This document shows, one piece after another, positions 42,904 through 51,747 of a stretch of 64,000 nucleotides of DNA. The stretch's first letter is position 1. Each line of letters opens with the position of its first letter. Where the stretch lies: contig JACKPQ010000002.1 of the NCBI GenBank assembly GCA_024233435.1, forward strand, positions 434,001-498,000, read 5' to 3'. The position numbers and the translations under genes are program-made. The stretch comes from Chlamydiales bacterium (GTDB lineage Bacteria > Chlamydiota > Chlamydiia > Chlamydiales > JACKPQ01). The notes beneath the pieces are model-generated. The model saw nothing but the letters and a program-made list of their open reading frames with translations. It was not told where the DNA came from and searched no databases.

Positions 42904-44226
42904 TTATGACAAGGGAAAAAATCCGGCTAGGTAAAGAGGGTAATAGTGAACTTTTTCTCTTTCCACACATTTTAACGGGCGTCCGCTAAAAATTACTTGG
43001 TAAGGGCAGGTGTATTTTTGGCTAAATATTTGCAGGCTTTGCGCCCTAGTGATGTTTCCAGATTTGACCTCCAGCGGAATCACTTCACCCTGGTGCTCAT
43101 AAAGAAACTCAATTTCTGATTTTTTTTCTTGCCAATTGACTAATGAGTCCTTGCCTTGTGCAACGAGTTCTTGAAGGGCAAAGTTTTCTGCAAAATAACC
43201 TTTATAACTGCCGTAGTTGGCATCCAAAAGAACTTTCGGGGATAAATGATTCATCATCCCGAGCAGGCCGACATCGAATAAAAAGAGTTTAAAAAAGTTT
43301 TCTTTTTCATAGCCTTTGAAGGGGAGGAGAGCAGAATTTATAATAGGAACTTTGATGACAAGGCCTGCCGCCTCAAGCCAGTCTATTGCGCCTGCTAGGC
43401 GATCGTAGTGAGATACTCCTGGTATGACGCCTCTAAACCTGAAGCGAGAGCTATTACCGTCGTGAGAGCGACTTAGTTGAGCTGGGGTAGAAGCAAACAC
43501 CCGCTCAATGTGCATTGCGTTGATTTTACCGCTATGCTTTGCAATGTCAGCAAAGTAGGATTTAAGTAAATCATCTTGTTTCTTTCTAACTTGAGAAAAA
43601 CTCTCAAAAAGATCGTTTCTGTGCCTAATGTAAGTAGAGACCGCTTCTGGTAGTCCTCCGACTATAAAATAATGCTTTAGCATTGTCCACAAATGAGTGT
43701 GGATTATCTCAGGAATCTGAGGCTTTTCTTTAAGTGATTGGAGTATGGGGAGTGATTTGTCATCGATGGCCATTAAAAACTCTTCAAAGCACATGGGACG
43801 TAAAGTTTCAAACGTTACTTTGCCGACAGGAAATGAACCTTTACTCAAGTGAAGCCCTAATAGAGACCCAGCTCCGCAAAGGTGAGTTTTTGGGGACTCT
43901 TCGAGAAAGTATTTAAGGCTAGTTAATGCTTTTGGGCATTCTTGAATCTCATCAAAAATTATCAAATCATTGTCAGCGTCAATTGATTGGGCAAGAAAAA
44001 GGCTTAGCTCATTTAGGATGCGTTTTGGTTTTAGGTCGGGCTCAAAAATCTTTGCCAGTTCAGGGGTTTGCTCAAAGTTAAAATAATGGAAGGTTGGGAA
44101 ATGCTTCTTACCGAAAGACTTTAGCAAATGGGTTTTACCAACTTGGCGCACACCTTTTAAGAGAAGCGGTTTTCTCCCTTCCCCATTCTTCCAATTGAGT
44201 AAATTGGCCATCATTTTTCGCTGCAT
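42904..44226 (-). CDS. AAA ATPase with DUF4143 domain
   Basis: 440 residues. N-terminal ATPase with LLLKGVRQVGKTHLLKSFG (Walker A, residues about 17-35) and DLIIFDEIQECPKAL (Walker B, near 90), the AAA_14 group; C-terminal DUF4143 domain with FAENFALQEL and the nuclease-like EIEFLYEHQGEVIPLEVKSG. Family members are widespread, often mobile, function unsettled. ATG 44226 has GGAGAG upstream. A perfect 36-bp palindrome precedes it. Lies in the insertion between pkn5 and sctC, 28 bases upstream of the Rhs gene and on the same strand. Confidence 0.88.
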   Translation of the reverse strand: MQRKMMANLLNWKNGEGRKPLLLKGVRQVGKTHLLKSFGKKHFPTFHYFNFEQTPELAKIFEPDLKPKRILNELSLFLAQSIDADNDLIIFDEIQECPKALTSLKYFLEESPKTHLCGAGSLLGLHLSKGSFPVGKVTFETLRPMCFEEFLMAIDDKSLPILQSLKEKPQIPEIIHTHLWTMLKHYFIVGGLPEAVSTYIRHRNDLFESFSQVRKKQDDLLKSYFADIAKHSGKINAMHIERVFASTPAQLSRSHDGNSSRFRFRGVIPGVSHYDRLAGAIDWLEAAGLVIKVPIINSALLPFKGYEKENFFKLFLFDVGLLGMMNHLSPKVLLDANYGSYKGYFAENFALQELVAQGKDSLVNWQEKKSEIEFLYEHQGEVIPLEVKSGNITRAQSLQIFSQKYTCPYQVIFSGRPLKCVEREKVHYYPLYLAGFFPLS

Positions 44227-44236
44227 GAACTCTCCA

Positions 44237-44297
44237 AAAGTGTCATATCTGTCACTTTATACTAGCAAAAAGTGACAAATTTGTCACTTTTTGCTAG
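44237..44297. promoter_or_regulatory. palindromes upstream of the DUF4143 ATPase gene
   Basis: A perfect 36-bp palindrome without loop (left arm CTAGCAAAAAGTGACAAA at 44262-44279, right arm its complement at 44280-44297), plus an imperfect inverted repeat AAAGTGTC ... GTCACTTT at 44237-44258, 11 bases before the start codon. Both contain the AAAGTGAC half-site also found in the inverted repeats ahead of the other ATPase gene at 29367. Likely operators. Confidence 0.75.
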
Positions 44298-44350
44298 ATG
44301 ATTTTCTAAATCGTTTGTTGTAAGCTACTTATAAAGTTATAAATTTTTAG

Positions 44351-45130
44351 TTAAACATGCGCTAACTGGGTCTTCTTCAGGAAGCTTTCAATATAACTTG
44401 CGAGCAATATCGGGGTTTCTTGCATGGGAAAATGACTAGCGTCCGCAATTTCTGAAATCGTACAGTTAGGGAAAAATAGTCCAAAAGTTTTTTCCATCAT
44501 CTCACGGTTATGCCATGGTGTATCACAGAGGCCAATAATCACATGATACGGTGTCGCAAGTCCCTGAACCTCTTTTGAAATGTTATTCTGGGAAAACATA
44601 TTCAGATAGGATAGACGCGCTTCTATAGTCGCGGAGCTTCGAAACTGCTTTAACTTAAACTGCACAAAGGCCTCGTTGTAACGCCCACCACTTGTATTAC
44701 GAATAATCTCAGCGATAATAGAATCATCGCCTCGAATGCCTGCGCGTGTGTATTCAAGGAAATCATCTGGGATTGAAGAACCCGTTGCTGGTACAGGAGT
44801 AATTGCAGTGGCGCTCAAGATTCTATTAGGTATCTGAGAGTTTAGATACTGAATAACCATACCACTCATTGAGTGGCCAACCGCGTGAAAAGAGCCCCAA
44901 TTCAAATGGTTAGCAAGCGCTATGCAATCTTGACTAGCTTCATTGAGAGAATAATCGCCTTGGACCTCTTTTGACTTTCCATACCCCCGCATATCAAAAA
45001 AGATGTAGGTGAATGTCTCTTTATCCAGATAATCATGAAGAGGTAGGTATGATGCTGTACTGGCAAAAAAGTCATGAAGCACCATCACTTTTTGCTCGCC
45101 TGTGCCAAGTTGAAAATAACGATCTTTCAC
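44351..45130 (-). CDS. alpha/beta hydrolase
   Basis: 259 residues with the alpha/beta hydrolase layout: oxyanion region VMVLHDFFAST near residue 15, YIFFDMRGYGKS near 45, nucleophile elbow AVGHSMSGMV (Ser about residue 87), acid in HVIIGLCDTPWH and catalytic His in ADASHFPMQE near 237. All three triad residues are present. No signal peptide, so cytoplasmic. Substrate cannot be predicted; relatives include esterases and acyl hydrolases. It lies just downstream of pkn5 on the same strand with 93 bases between. Confidence 0.87.
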   Translation of the reverse strand: MKDRYFQLGTGEQKVMVLHDFFASTASYLPLHDYLDKETFTYIFFDMRGYGKSKEVQGDYSLNEASQDCIALANHLNWGSFHAVGHSMSGMVIQYLNSQIPNRILSATAITPVPATGSSIPDDFLEYTRAGIRGDDSIIAEIIRNTSGGRYNEAFVQFKLKQFRSSATIEARLSYLNMFSQNNISKEVQGLATPYHVIIGLCDTPWHNREMMEKTFGLFFPNCTISEIADASHFPMQETPILLASYIESFLKKTQLAHV

Positions 45131-45223
45131 AGCAATCTCCTAAGATAATTTTGCATAAGAGTACCATAAGGATTCCTGCGATGTAAAGATATAGCCTCGA
45201 TTCCAACTTTAGCTGTTGGGGGT

Positions 45224-46810
45224 CTATGGAAGTCGTTGAATGGAGAGAATGGCTTGGGGGAGTTTGTCTGTGCCTGTTAGCTCGCGCGATTTCAGAGTGC
45301 GCATGATGGATTCGGCTTGGGGTCTTGGAGGGAGGTTGCGTGCTTCAGCAAAAAGCGCTTGCATGTCGATGGTTGCTGATTCAAATGTATGCATGAGTAG
45401 CATGTCGCCATCATTCCAGTTATCGGAGACTGCAAAGAAGTCGTAGTTGTTTTCTTCCCCAAGATAGGGGTTGCGGCTTTCTATGAGGCGGGGGATGCTG
45501 CTTCCTTGGATTAAGTTCCAAAGGGGCTCAAAGCCGCATGAGATGGCTGTAAGTTGTGAATCGGTTGGGTTGAGGTGGAGGGCGTGCATGGAAAGGGTTT
45601 TGGTGAAATTTTCTTCTGAATAGGTGTTGTTGAGCTCGCTGACAAGGTTGGAAAGATCGATGTTTTTTTGCGAGTATTCGCGGTATTGGTGCATGAGCAT
45701 GCGCACGAGGCCTTTAAAGTGGGCAATGGAGATGAGGGCGTCGATGTCATGCGATGGCGCGCGCGCTAAAAAAATGATATAATGGCCATTTGGAAGTTTG
45801 AAAAAGTCTTGAAAAAGACCTAAAGGGGTTGTATCGGCATCACGTGCCAGACCGATATCTAGCCCTGACCAATCGGGTAGTTTTGAGGGAATGAGCTCTT
45901 GATGAATGAGCGTGAGCTTTTCGTAAACTTCTTTGATTTCATCAGAGCCGCGGCGCTCTTTGCGTAACTCGCCAGATCGCATGTAGGTTGATAGGTCTGA
46001 GATCCAGTCTACGATATCATTGTAACGATCTTTTAGGTCAGGCTCAAGTGCTTTTTGGATGATTTGACGCAGGCGTTTAGGCAAGAGCTCAAGCTTGATA
46101 TTGCCAAAACTTAGGCGGCCGACAATGAGCTCGTAGGCGATGACGCCAAGTGCGTAAATATCGGTTGCAACGGTAACGTGCAGGGGGTCTTTTCTCTGCT
46201 CAGGGCTCATGTAACTGGGTGTGCCAATAATCCCGCCGAGGCCCCTTGGTGGAGCTTCCCCTGGCTGCCAGAGCATTTGTGCAATGCCAAAGTCGATCAC
46301 TTTGACCTGGCCTGTTTCCGTGATGAGAATGTTTTCAGGTTTTAAATCGCGGTGGATGATGCCGTTTGTGTGGAGGTGTAAAAGGGCATAGGCGACTTGA
46401 AGGCAAATCTCTAAGGAGCGCTTGAGTGAGAGGGACTGCTGGAGAATGAACTGCTTGAGCGAAATGCCTTTGACCCATTCCATGGCGATATAAAGGCCTT
46501 CTTCCCACTCACCCTGTCCATAAAGTTTAACGATGTTGGGGTGATCGGCAAGCTCAATGACTTGGGCCTCTTTGATGAATTGCTCTTTCATTTCAGGGTG
46601 TGTCAGGTATTGCTGCTTGAGGACTTTTACTGCGAGGGGTTGGCGTTTTTCTGGGTGTAGTCCAAGGTAGAGCAGACTCATGCCGCCGGTACTTAGAAGG
46701 CTTTCAATTTTATAAGGACCAATTTGCTTGGGGATAATTTGAGTTGAGGTTGTTCCTTCAGGGATGTGGGGCAGGGTCACTTGCTTAAAAAAAAGATCCT
46801 CGGCAACCAT
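45224..46810 (-). CDS. pkn5: Ser/Thr protein kinase, Pkn5 type, in T3SS operon
   Basis: Hanks-type kinase of 528 residues (CT673-like). N-terminal catalytic domain: glycine loop STGGMSLLYLG near residue 36, Lys in LAVKVLKQQ, catalytic loop IHRDLKPENI near 155, DFGIAQML, and GTPSYMSPEQ in the activation segment, so it should be active. The C-terminal 230 residues contain a PP2C-like or regulatory fold I cannot name with certainty. In Chlamydia, Pkn5 is encoded between sctQ and sctC and is itself a reported T3SS substrate. Starts 3 bases after the sctQ stop. Confidence 0.9.
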   Translation of the reverse strand: MVAEDLFFKQVTLPHIPEGTTSTQIIPKQIGPYKIESLLSTGGMSLLYLGLHPEKRQPLAVKVLKQQYLTHPEMKEQFIKEAQVIELADHPNIVKLYGQGEWEEGLYIAMEWVKGISLKQFILQQSLSLKRSLEICLQVAYALLHLHTNGIIHRDLKPENILITETGQVKVIDFGIAQMLWQPGEAPPRGLGGIIGTPSYMSPEQRKDPLHVTVATDIYALGVIAYELIVGRLSFGNIKLELLPKRLRQIIQKALEPDLKDRYNDIVDWISDLSTYMRSGELRKERRGSDEIKEVYEKLTLIHQELIPSKLPDWSGLDIGLARDADTTPLGLFQDFFKLPNGHYIIFLARAPSHDIDALISIAHFKGLVRMLMHQYREYSQKNIDLSNLVSELNNTYSEENFTKTLSMHALHLNPTDSQLTAISCGFEPLWNLIQGSSIPRLIESRNPYLGEENNYDFFAVSDNWNDGDMLLMHTFESATIDMQALFAEARNLPPRPQAESIMRTLKSRELTGTDKLPQAILSIQRLP

Positions 46811-46813
46811 GAT

Positions 46814-47941
46814 CTATCCCACGTCGGTGATTTTTACGCCTAAGACATCGCCGACTTGAATCAGCTGACCTTTTGCAATGGCTTTTCCAGAAACGCAAAG
46901 GGTGATGCCCTCTTCGGGCCTTTGGCTTAGCTCAAGGGTGTTGCCTGGTTTTAAGGTTAGCACTTTGGCAAGTGGCATATGCATGCGACAGACCTCAACG
47001 GTGATCTGCAAGGGGACGTTGTCTGCAGAGATCAGGTCTTGATGCTCGGTGTGTGTTGCAGGAGGGCTTTCTTCTTCCTCGTCAACTCTATCCTCAATGA
47101 ATTCTTCATCTTCATCCATGGTCGTCTCCTCAAAGGTGTAGGCATAGTCAAGAATTTTAACTTCGCCCTCTTTACTGCGTAACTGAAAAAGTGGCTTAGA
47201 GCCACATGATAAAAGCATTGAGCCCTTATGGTCGTTGATATAATAAGAGCAGTGGTCGAGGATTACAAAATCGCCAACCTGGACTTCTTGCCACTTTGCA
47301 GCAGATAAGGTTGTTGAGCCCACTTCAAAGGCAAGAGGAACAACGGTCTCAGGGTGATTTGAAAGATCGAGAGGGTGATTTAAGAAATGAGCGCGAAAAG
47401 CTGAATGAAATGAGTCTGGACAGATCAAGCGCATCCAGTGTGTTTTAGCTCCGAGTACAAGAGAAAAATCGCAAGTATAGCTGCGGGTGGGTTTAAAAGC
47501 GTGGTCAGCGAGTTGAGGTGTAAGATCCTCAAGGGGTTTTATATCCGCTATCTCAGATAAGAGTTTAACGAGCATGTACTCAAAATAAGCTGTGCTAATT
47601 TCAGGGTCGTCTAAGCCAGGGCCACTTTCTTTCGTTAAGGCAGCTATAAGTTTTGCAATATCTGTTCGAGGACAGGCGATAAAAACAGGCTCAGTAAGCG
47701 GAGATAGTTCCAGCGATATAATGCGTGGATCAGCTCCTAGCCCTGATAAGAGTTTGTCGCTCTCCATCCATTGAGATGCTCCAGTTTTAATCTGAGCATC
47801 CTGGCCAAAGATCTGTGTACAACTTTTAGACACGGCATCCCACGGAAAAGCTGGCGGGTGTCCCCACATGGGAATCAGCTTTTCTTCGCGCAAAGTATCG
47901 CGTAGCACTTCAATAAAATGGAAAGAGTTACTCTTGGTCAT
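46814..47941 (-). CDS. sctQ: type III secretion cytoplasmic ring protein SctQ
   Basis: Component of the cytosolic sorting platform (CdsQ, CT672). From ATG 47941 it has 375 residues, close to the Chlamydia length; an in-frame ATG at 48028 would overlap the upstream gene. The C-terminal 70 residues form a SpoA/FliN-type domain (PLQITVEVCRMHMPLAKVL, LKPGNTLELSQRPEEG, IQVGDVLGVKITDV). An acidic linker (DEDEEFIEDRVDEEEE) precedes it. Recruits SctL/SctN and substrates. Coupled with pkn5 downstream. Confidence 0.9.
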   Translation of the reverse strand: MTKSNSFHFIEVLRDTLREEKLIPMWGHPPAFPWDAVSKSCTQIFGQDAQIKTGASQWMESDKLLSGLGADPRIISLELSPLTEPVFIACPRTDIAKLIAALTKESGPGLDDPEISTAYFEYMLVKLLSEIADIKPLEDLTPQLADHAFKPTRSYTCDFSLVLGAKTHWMRLICPDSFHSAFRAHFLNHPLDLSNHPETVVPLAFEVGSTTLSAAKWQEVQVGDFVILDHCSYYINDHKGSMLLSCGSKPLFQLRSKEGEVKILDYAYTFEETTMDEDEEFIEDRVDEEEESPPATHTEHQDLISADNVPLQITVEVCRMHMPLAKVLTLKPGNTLELSQRPEEGITLCVSGKAIAKGQLIQVGDVLGVKITDVG

Positions 47942-47975
47942 CCTGCCTTCACCATACCGGTATTCCACTAATTGT

Positions 47976-48518
47976 TCAACGGGCTCTATCAGATTTCTGA
48001 ACGCGCTGTTTTCTTTGCTTTGTATCAAAAACTTGATGTTCAGGGCTCAAAGCGGCATCGACTTTGAACACAAAATCAGGCATGCGCTCTTGTAATTGTT
48101 TATACAGCTCTTTCATATTTTGACTAAAATCCATCATTTGCTCGAACGAGCCGCTGAGCTCAACATTAAAGGAGTGGGGGTTGGTATCGTAGTGGACGAT
48201 AGAAATTGTGGAGCCTTTAAATTTTCCTTGAGGGACTTCAACAGATGTTGTGGTGATCCCTTTGTCAATAACGATAGTGATTTTATCGGCGATGATTTCT
48301 GAAAGGGCGTTAATTTGGATGGGGCTGATAGTCTGAACATCGGGCAAATCGGTTGAAGGGGGTGGTGAGAAAAGGGCCATGGGAGTTGGATGCTGCGCGC
48401 TTTCTTCATCCTCTTCTTCTTCGTCTAGCAAGTAGTTAAATGGTTTTCTTGGAAATTCCTCTTCTTCTTTAACGTGAAGATTTATAGGGGTCTTTTGAAC
48501 ATCTTGCACTTCATCCAT
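47976..48518 (-). CDS. SctP-like protein (paralogue of the longer sctP)
   Basis: 180 residues. An acidic, disordered N-terminus with Pro-rich stretch is followed (about 75-165) by a domain that matches the C-terminus of the longer SctP-like protein encoded at 50532-51746: both have ITI at the strand start, a TTxV strand, FxG, an FNVxLS strand, a helix with NM and a final FKV strand. Similar domains occur in FliK/SctP needle-length regulators. The beta-helix gene lies between the two copies. It may be part of a split SctP function or a duplicate; alternative assignment as an SctQ accessory is possible. Confidence 0.68.
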   Translation of the reverse strand: MDEVQDVQKTPINLHVKEEEEFPRKPFNYLLDEEEEDEESAQHPTPMALFSPPPSTDLPDVQTISPIQINALSEIIADKITIVIDKGITTTSVEVPQGKFKGSTISIVHYDTNPHSFNVELSGSFEQMMDFSQNMKELYKQLQERMPDFVFKVDAALSPEHQVFDTKQRKQRVQKSDRAR

Positions 48519-48576
48519 GGGCTAAACTTTAGCCATTTGCAAATATTTTGTCAAATGCAAGTTATGCCAGAGAGGT

Positions 48577-50535
48577 TTAAGGACAAGAGGACACAAACTC
48601 GAACCCGCCACCGCTAAAAATAATAGGGTTGGCCATTGAGCCTGTATTTTCGCTTTGAACCTGGGCAGAATTGTCACCGACGATTTGAAAGACTGAAGCG
48701 CCCACTTTAGAAAAGCTGTAGTTATTGTCAGAAAAATTATTCGTAAAATTAACGCAAAAGAAAGTGCTGCCATCTGTTCGCAGTAGAACATCATCGACGT
48801 TGTTAGTCATCTGGTTATTTTTTATGACGCTAGAGGTTGAAGAACTTGCTCCAGAGGGCATGTTATATCCAAGACTTCTAAATCCATTGCCATCAAAAGT
48901 GTTATTCAAAATGAAAGTGATGTTTTGAGAAAAGTTGCTAGGCGTTGTTTGAAGGCTTTGCAGTAAAATGCCAGAGTTTCCGTTTTGGCTAGATAGGTTG
49001 CTATTTATATATGCCGTCATTGTTGAGCTGTCTAATCCGTTGACCTCAATCCCTAGCTGGGTATTACTTAAAGATTGGTTACTTTTCATTCTTAAGTTAA
49101 TGTTAGAGGTATCTTCTGATTGTATAAAAACCCCAATATTGGTGTTTGCTTTGCAAGTATTGTCTTTCATGAAACAGCTAAACTGAGCATCTGAAGCTGT
49201 TGTAAGGTCGATGCCATTGACTCCAGCATTCATCACAGTGTTGCGCAATAAGATAGAGTGACCATTGACGATTGGTACAAGGTTAATGCCATTATTAGTG
49301 GTATTTGTGATTAAGTTATCTGTGATCAAGTATTCGCCGCCTGAGGCAGCAGAGCTATCGATACCGTGCATTGTTGCTGAGACAATATTGATGCCGGTTA
49401 CAGTATTTTGATTCGCAAGAGTGATAGCACTGCCAGCTGTATTTTCGATTTTTGGCATGGCGTTTGGCGTTAAAGCTGGAACAATAAAACCATCTAAGTC
49501 CATGGGGTGGCCAGATCCGTGGAGTCTTTGGCGGCTTTGTAAGGTGATGCCTGCATTCATGCCTGTGGTTGTTCCATCGCCTGGAAAAACATAGATCACA
49601 TCGCCAGGCGATGAGTTTGCCTCGGCAAGAGCTAGGGTTGGATAGGGACTTTCAAAAGTGCCGTTGCTACTTGAGGTGTTGTTAACAAAAACGATGTTAA
49701 ACGATGGGGTGATTGATCTTGAGCTTGAGTCAATTGGGATGATTTCAGCGCGTTGCGGCAACTGGTTACGAGCTTGGCAAAGCAGTGAATGCTCTCCCTG
49801 TTTTTTTCTGGGCCCGAGGGGAACGCTGATGCCGATTGTTCCTTGGACTGTCCACTTGAAAATCTTGTCATACGTGGTGTCAGCACTAAAGGTTAGCAGG
49901 CTTTTATAATCAGCTACCACTCGCCCTTTACCACCAACTGCGTTACCTAGATCGATGCCGTTCACAGTTTTCTTAAAGAGATAATAAGGCCCCAGTGCAG
50001 CGTAAAAGTTTAAGTTATCACAGCGCTTACCAATGGGCGCGCCGACTTCGGCATCGATCATGGGTAGAGCGGCTTTAAGTTTCTGCGTAAAAACAACGCC
50101 TTGGCTCGTAAATTGCTTGAATGAGGGTTTAGATGCATAAGAGGTGTTAGTGAAAGGGCCATATCCATTTAAGCGAATGTCAAAGGTATCAGACAAGAAC
50201 TCTAGTCCACCGGCGAGTTGAAAGGGATTTAAATTGGCAGCATTGCGGTAGTCGATATAAAAGTTGCCACCAAATGTGTAGTCTTGATCTTGATAGCGCA
50301 AACCAATGCCAGTGTTAGTGGCAAATTTCTGATCATCGAAAACGTGCCCTCGCAGATCAATAAAGGGCATGAAGCCATTCTTCCAAGAGGGGGCTAAAAA
50401 TGCCTGTAGTGTTGAGTAGCCGGTCCCATAGCCGATTCCGTTATGCTCGCGGTGTTTCAATATAAGACGAGATGCAGTTTGATCAGCAAAACAAAAAGTG
50501 CTGAAAGCAGCAAATATTAGAAACAATCTTTTCAT
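48577..50535 (-). CDS. surface protein: inverse-autotransporter-like barrel plus right-handed beta-helix
   Basis: 652 residues with a signal peptide (MKRLFLIFAAFSTFCFA). Residues about 20-260 look like an outer-membrane barrel related to the inverse autotransporter (intimin-like) beta domain (TGIGLRYQDQDYTFGGNFYIDYR pattern in short strands, and GISVPLGPR). After a linker, about 300-640 form a parallel beta-helix of Asn/Ser/Thr-rich rungs (e.g. GINIVSATMHGIDSS, NGINLVPIVNGHSI, NGNSGILLQSLQ) preceded by FESPYPTLALAEA, the DUF1565-like entry motif. Probably cell-surface exposed. It sits inside the T3SS operon between two SctP-like genes; the sctP ATG side overlaps by 4 bases. Confidence 0.78.
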   Translation of the reverse strand: MKRLFLIFAAFSTFCFADQTASRLILKHREHNGIGYGTGYSTLQAFLAPSWKNGFMPFIDLRGHVFDDQKFATNTGIGLRYQDQDYTFGGNFYIDYRNAANLNPFQLAGGLEFLSDTFDIRLNGYGPFTNTSYASKPSFKQFTSQGVVFTQKLKAALPMIDAEVGAPIGKRCDNLNFYAALGPYYLFKKTVNGIDLGNAVGGKGRVVADYKSLLTFSADTTYDKIFKWTVQGTIGISVPLGPRKKQGEHSLLCQARNQLPQRAEIIPIDSSSRSITPSFNIVFVNNTSSSNGTFESPYPTLALAEANSSPGDVIYVFPGDGTTTGMNAGITLQSRQRLHGSGHPMDLDGFIVPALTPNAMPKIENTAGSAITLANQNTVTGINIVSATMHGIDSSAASGGEYLITDNLITNTTNNGINLVPIVNGHSILLRNTVMNAGVNGIDLTTASDAQFSCFMKDNTCKANTNIGVFIQSEDTSNINLRMKSNQSLSNTQLGIEVNGLDSSTMTAYINSNLSSQNGNSGILLQSLQTTPSNFSQNITFILNNTFDGNGFRSLGYNMPSGASSSTSSVIKNNQMTNNVDDVLLRTDGSTFFCVNFTNNFSDNNYSFSKVGASVFQIVGDNSAQVQSENTGSMANPIIFSGGGFEFVSSCP

Positions 50536-51746
50536 CCAACATCTCCTTTTCGATTCACGCGCTTGGCTTTATCCTTGGCGCTTTCCCCTTCGTGAATTGC
50601 CCGATTGATGTTCACTTTGAAGGGGTAGCGCCCTGCTTGGAACGCTGTTGTTAACTGTTGCATATTTGCATTGAATAGGTCAACAGCTTTGGGGTTATCT
50701 GATGAGAGTTGGACGTTGAAAGTGTCTCTGGCTGTTGGAAATCGCTCAAGCTTAAGTTTTGCTCCATCAAAGGCAGAATTTTTCATGGAGATTTGTACTG
50801 TGGTCGTTTGCAGACCTGACTTAGCATGCTCGATGGTAATATGGCTGACCATGTTGTTAAAAAGTTCATAGATGGGAGATAGGGGATTGAGAGGGGAAGA
50901 GCTCATGGCTGCTGTTGGCTCAATGACATTGCCAGTTCCTGCAGGTTGGTCTGAGGGGGTGATCCCTTCAACGGCAGCTCCTTGTTCTTCTTTGGCTTTT
51001 TGGCTTTTCTCTTTTTGGATTTTCTCAATTTCAGAGGCAGGAGCGTGCGTTATAGGGGTTTTTTCATCGCTTTCTGCTGTTTTTGAAATGGCTTTTTTTG
51101 GCTCTTTTTGGGGGCTGAAGGTTTGAGGCTCTTTTTCTTGGGTGAGGTTGGATTTTACTGGGGATGGCGGAAGAGAGGCTGCCTGTTGAGCTTGTTTTTC
51201 AGAGGGCTCTGAGGTATTGCTTGAAGCCTGGGATGGCTGCTGTTTGGGTTGCTGCTCAGTTTGTGATTTTTCAGATGGGGGTTGGGGTGGCAGTTGGCTT
51301 GATGGTTGCGATTGTGGCTGAGAGGGAGGCAGAGGCTGTGGAGAGGCTTGCTTTTCAGAAGGTGGAGGAGGAGCAAAGGGCGTTGGCGTCTCTTTAGGTG
51401 CTGCAGATGGAGGCGTTGGCTCCTCGATAAATTCCATCGTGGCACCCTTTTGCCCTTGGTAGGTTTGTCTGCGGCCCGATTGGGGGCTTTGCACTTCAAA
51501 GGGAGAGGGCTCTACATCTTTTTTTGTGTCAAAGACATGTTGGGGTTGATTTAAGCCTTCAAGACCTGTGCCATCATCTTCAGCCTGCTCACGTTTTTTT
51601 TTATGGGGAGCTTCTGTTGCTGATTCGACCTCTTTGATTTTCTTTTGAAATTCGTCTTTATCGATAGGCTCTTCGATATCTTTTTGGGTGCTCTCATATT
51701 GACGATAGCCTTGAATAGGGCGTTGCCCTCCCGCATCGCTAGACAT
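50532..51746 (-). CDS. sctP: type III secretion needle-length/substrate switch protein SctP
   Basis: Proposed CdsP (CT671 position). From ATG 51746 (AAGGGG upstream, next to the sctO stop) it has 404 residues, more than the 283 of the Chlamydia protein. Residues 40-290 are low-complexity, Pro/Gln/Ser/Lys-rich and probably unfolded, as in molecular-ruler proteins; the C-terminal 110 residues form the T3S4-like domain (ITIEHAKSGLQTTTVQISM, FNVQLSSDNPKAVDLFNANM). The extended disordered part would allow a long needle. A shorter paralogue lies downstream beyond the beta-helix gene. Confidence 0.82.
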   Translation of the reverse strand: MSSDAGGQRPIQGYRQYESTQKDIEEPIDKDEFQKKIKEVESATEAPHKKKREQAEDDGTGLEGLNQPQHVFDTKKDVEPSPFEVQSPQSGRRQTYQGQKGATMEFIEEPTPPSAAPKETPTPFAPPPPSEKQASPQPLPPSQPQSQPSSQLPPQPPSEKSQTEQQPKQQPSQASSNTSEPSEKQAQQAASLPPSPVKSNLTQEKEPQTFSPQKEPKKAISKTAESDEKTPITHAPASEIEKIQKEKSQKAKEEQGAAVEGITPSDQPAGTGNVIEPTAAMSSSPLNPLSPIYELFNNMVSHITIEHAKSGLQTTTVQISMKNSAFDGAKLKLERFPTARDTFNVQLSSDNPKAVDLFNANMQQLTTAFQAGRYPFKVNINRAIHEGESAKDKAKRVNRKGDVG

Positions 51747-51747
51747 T

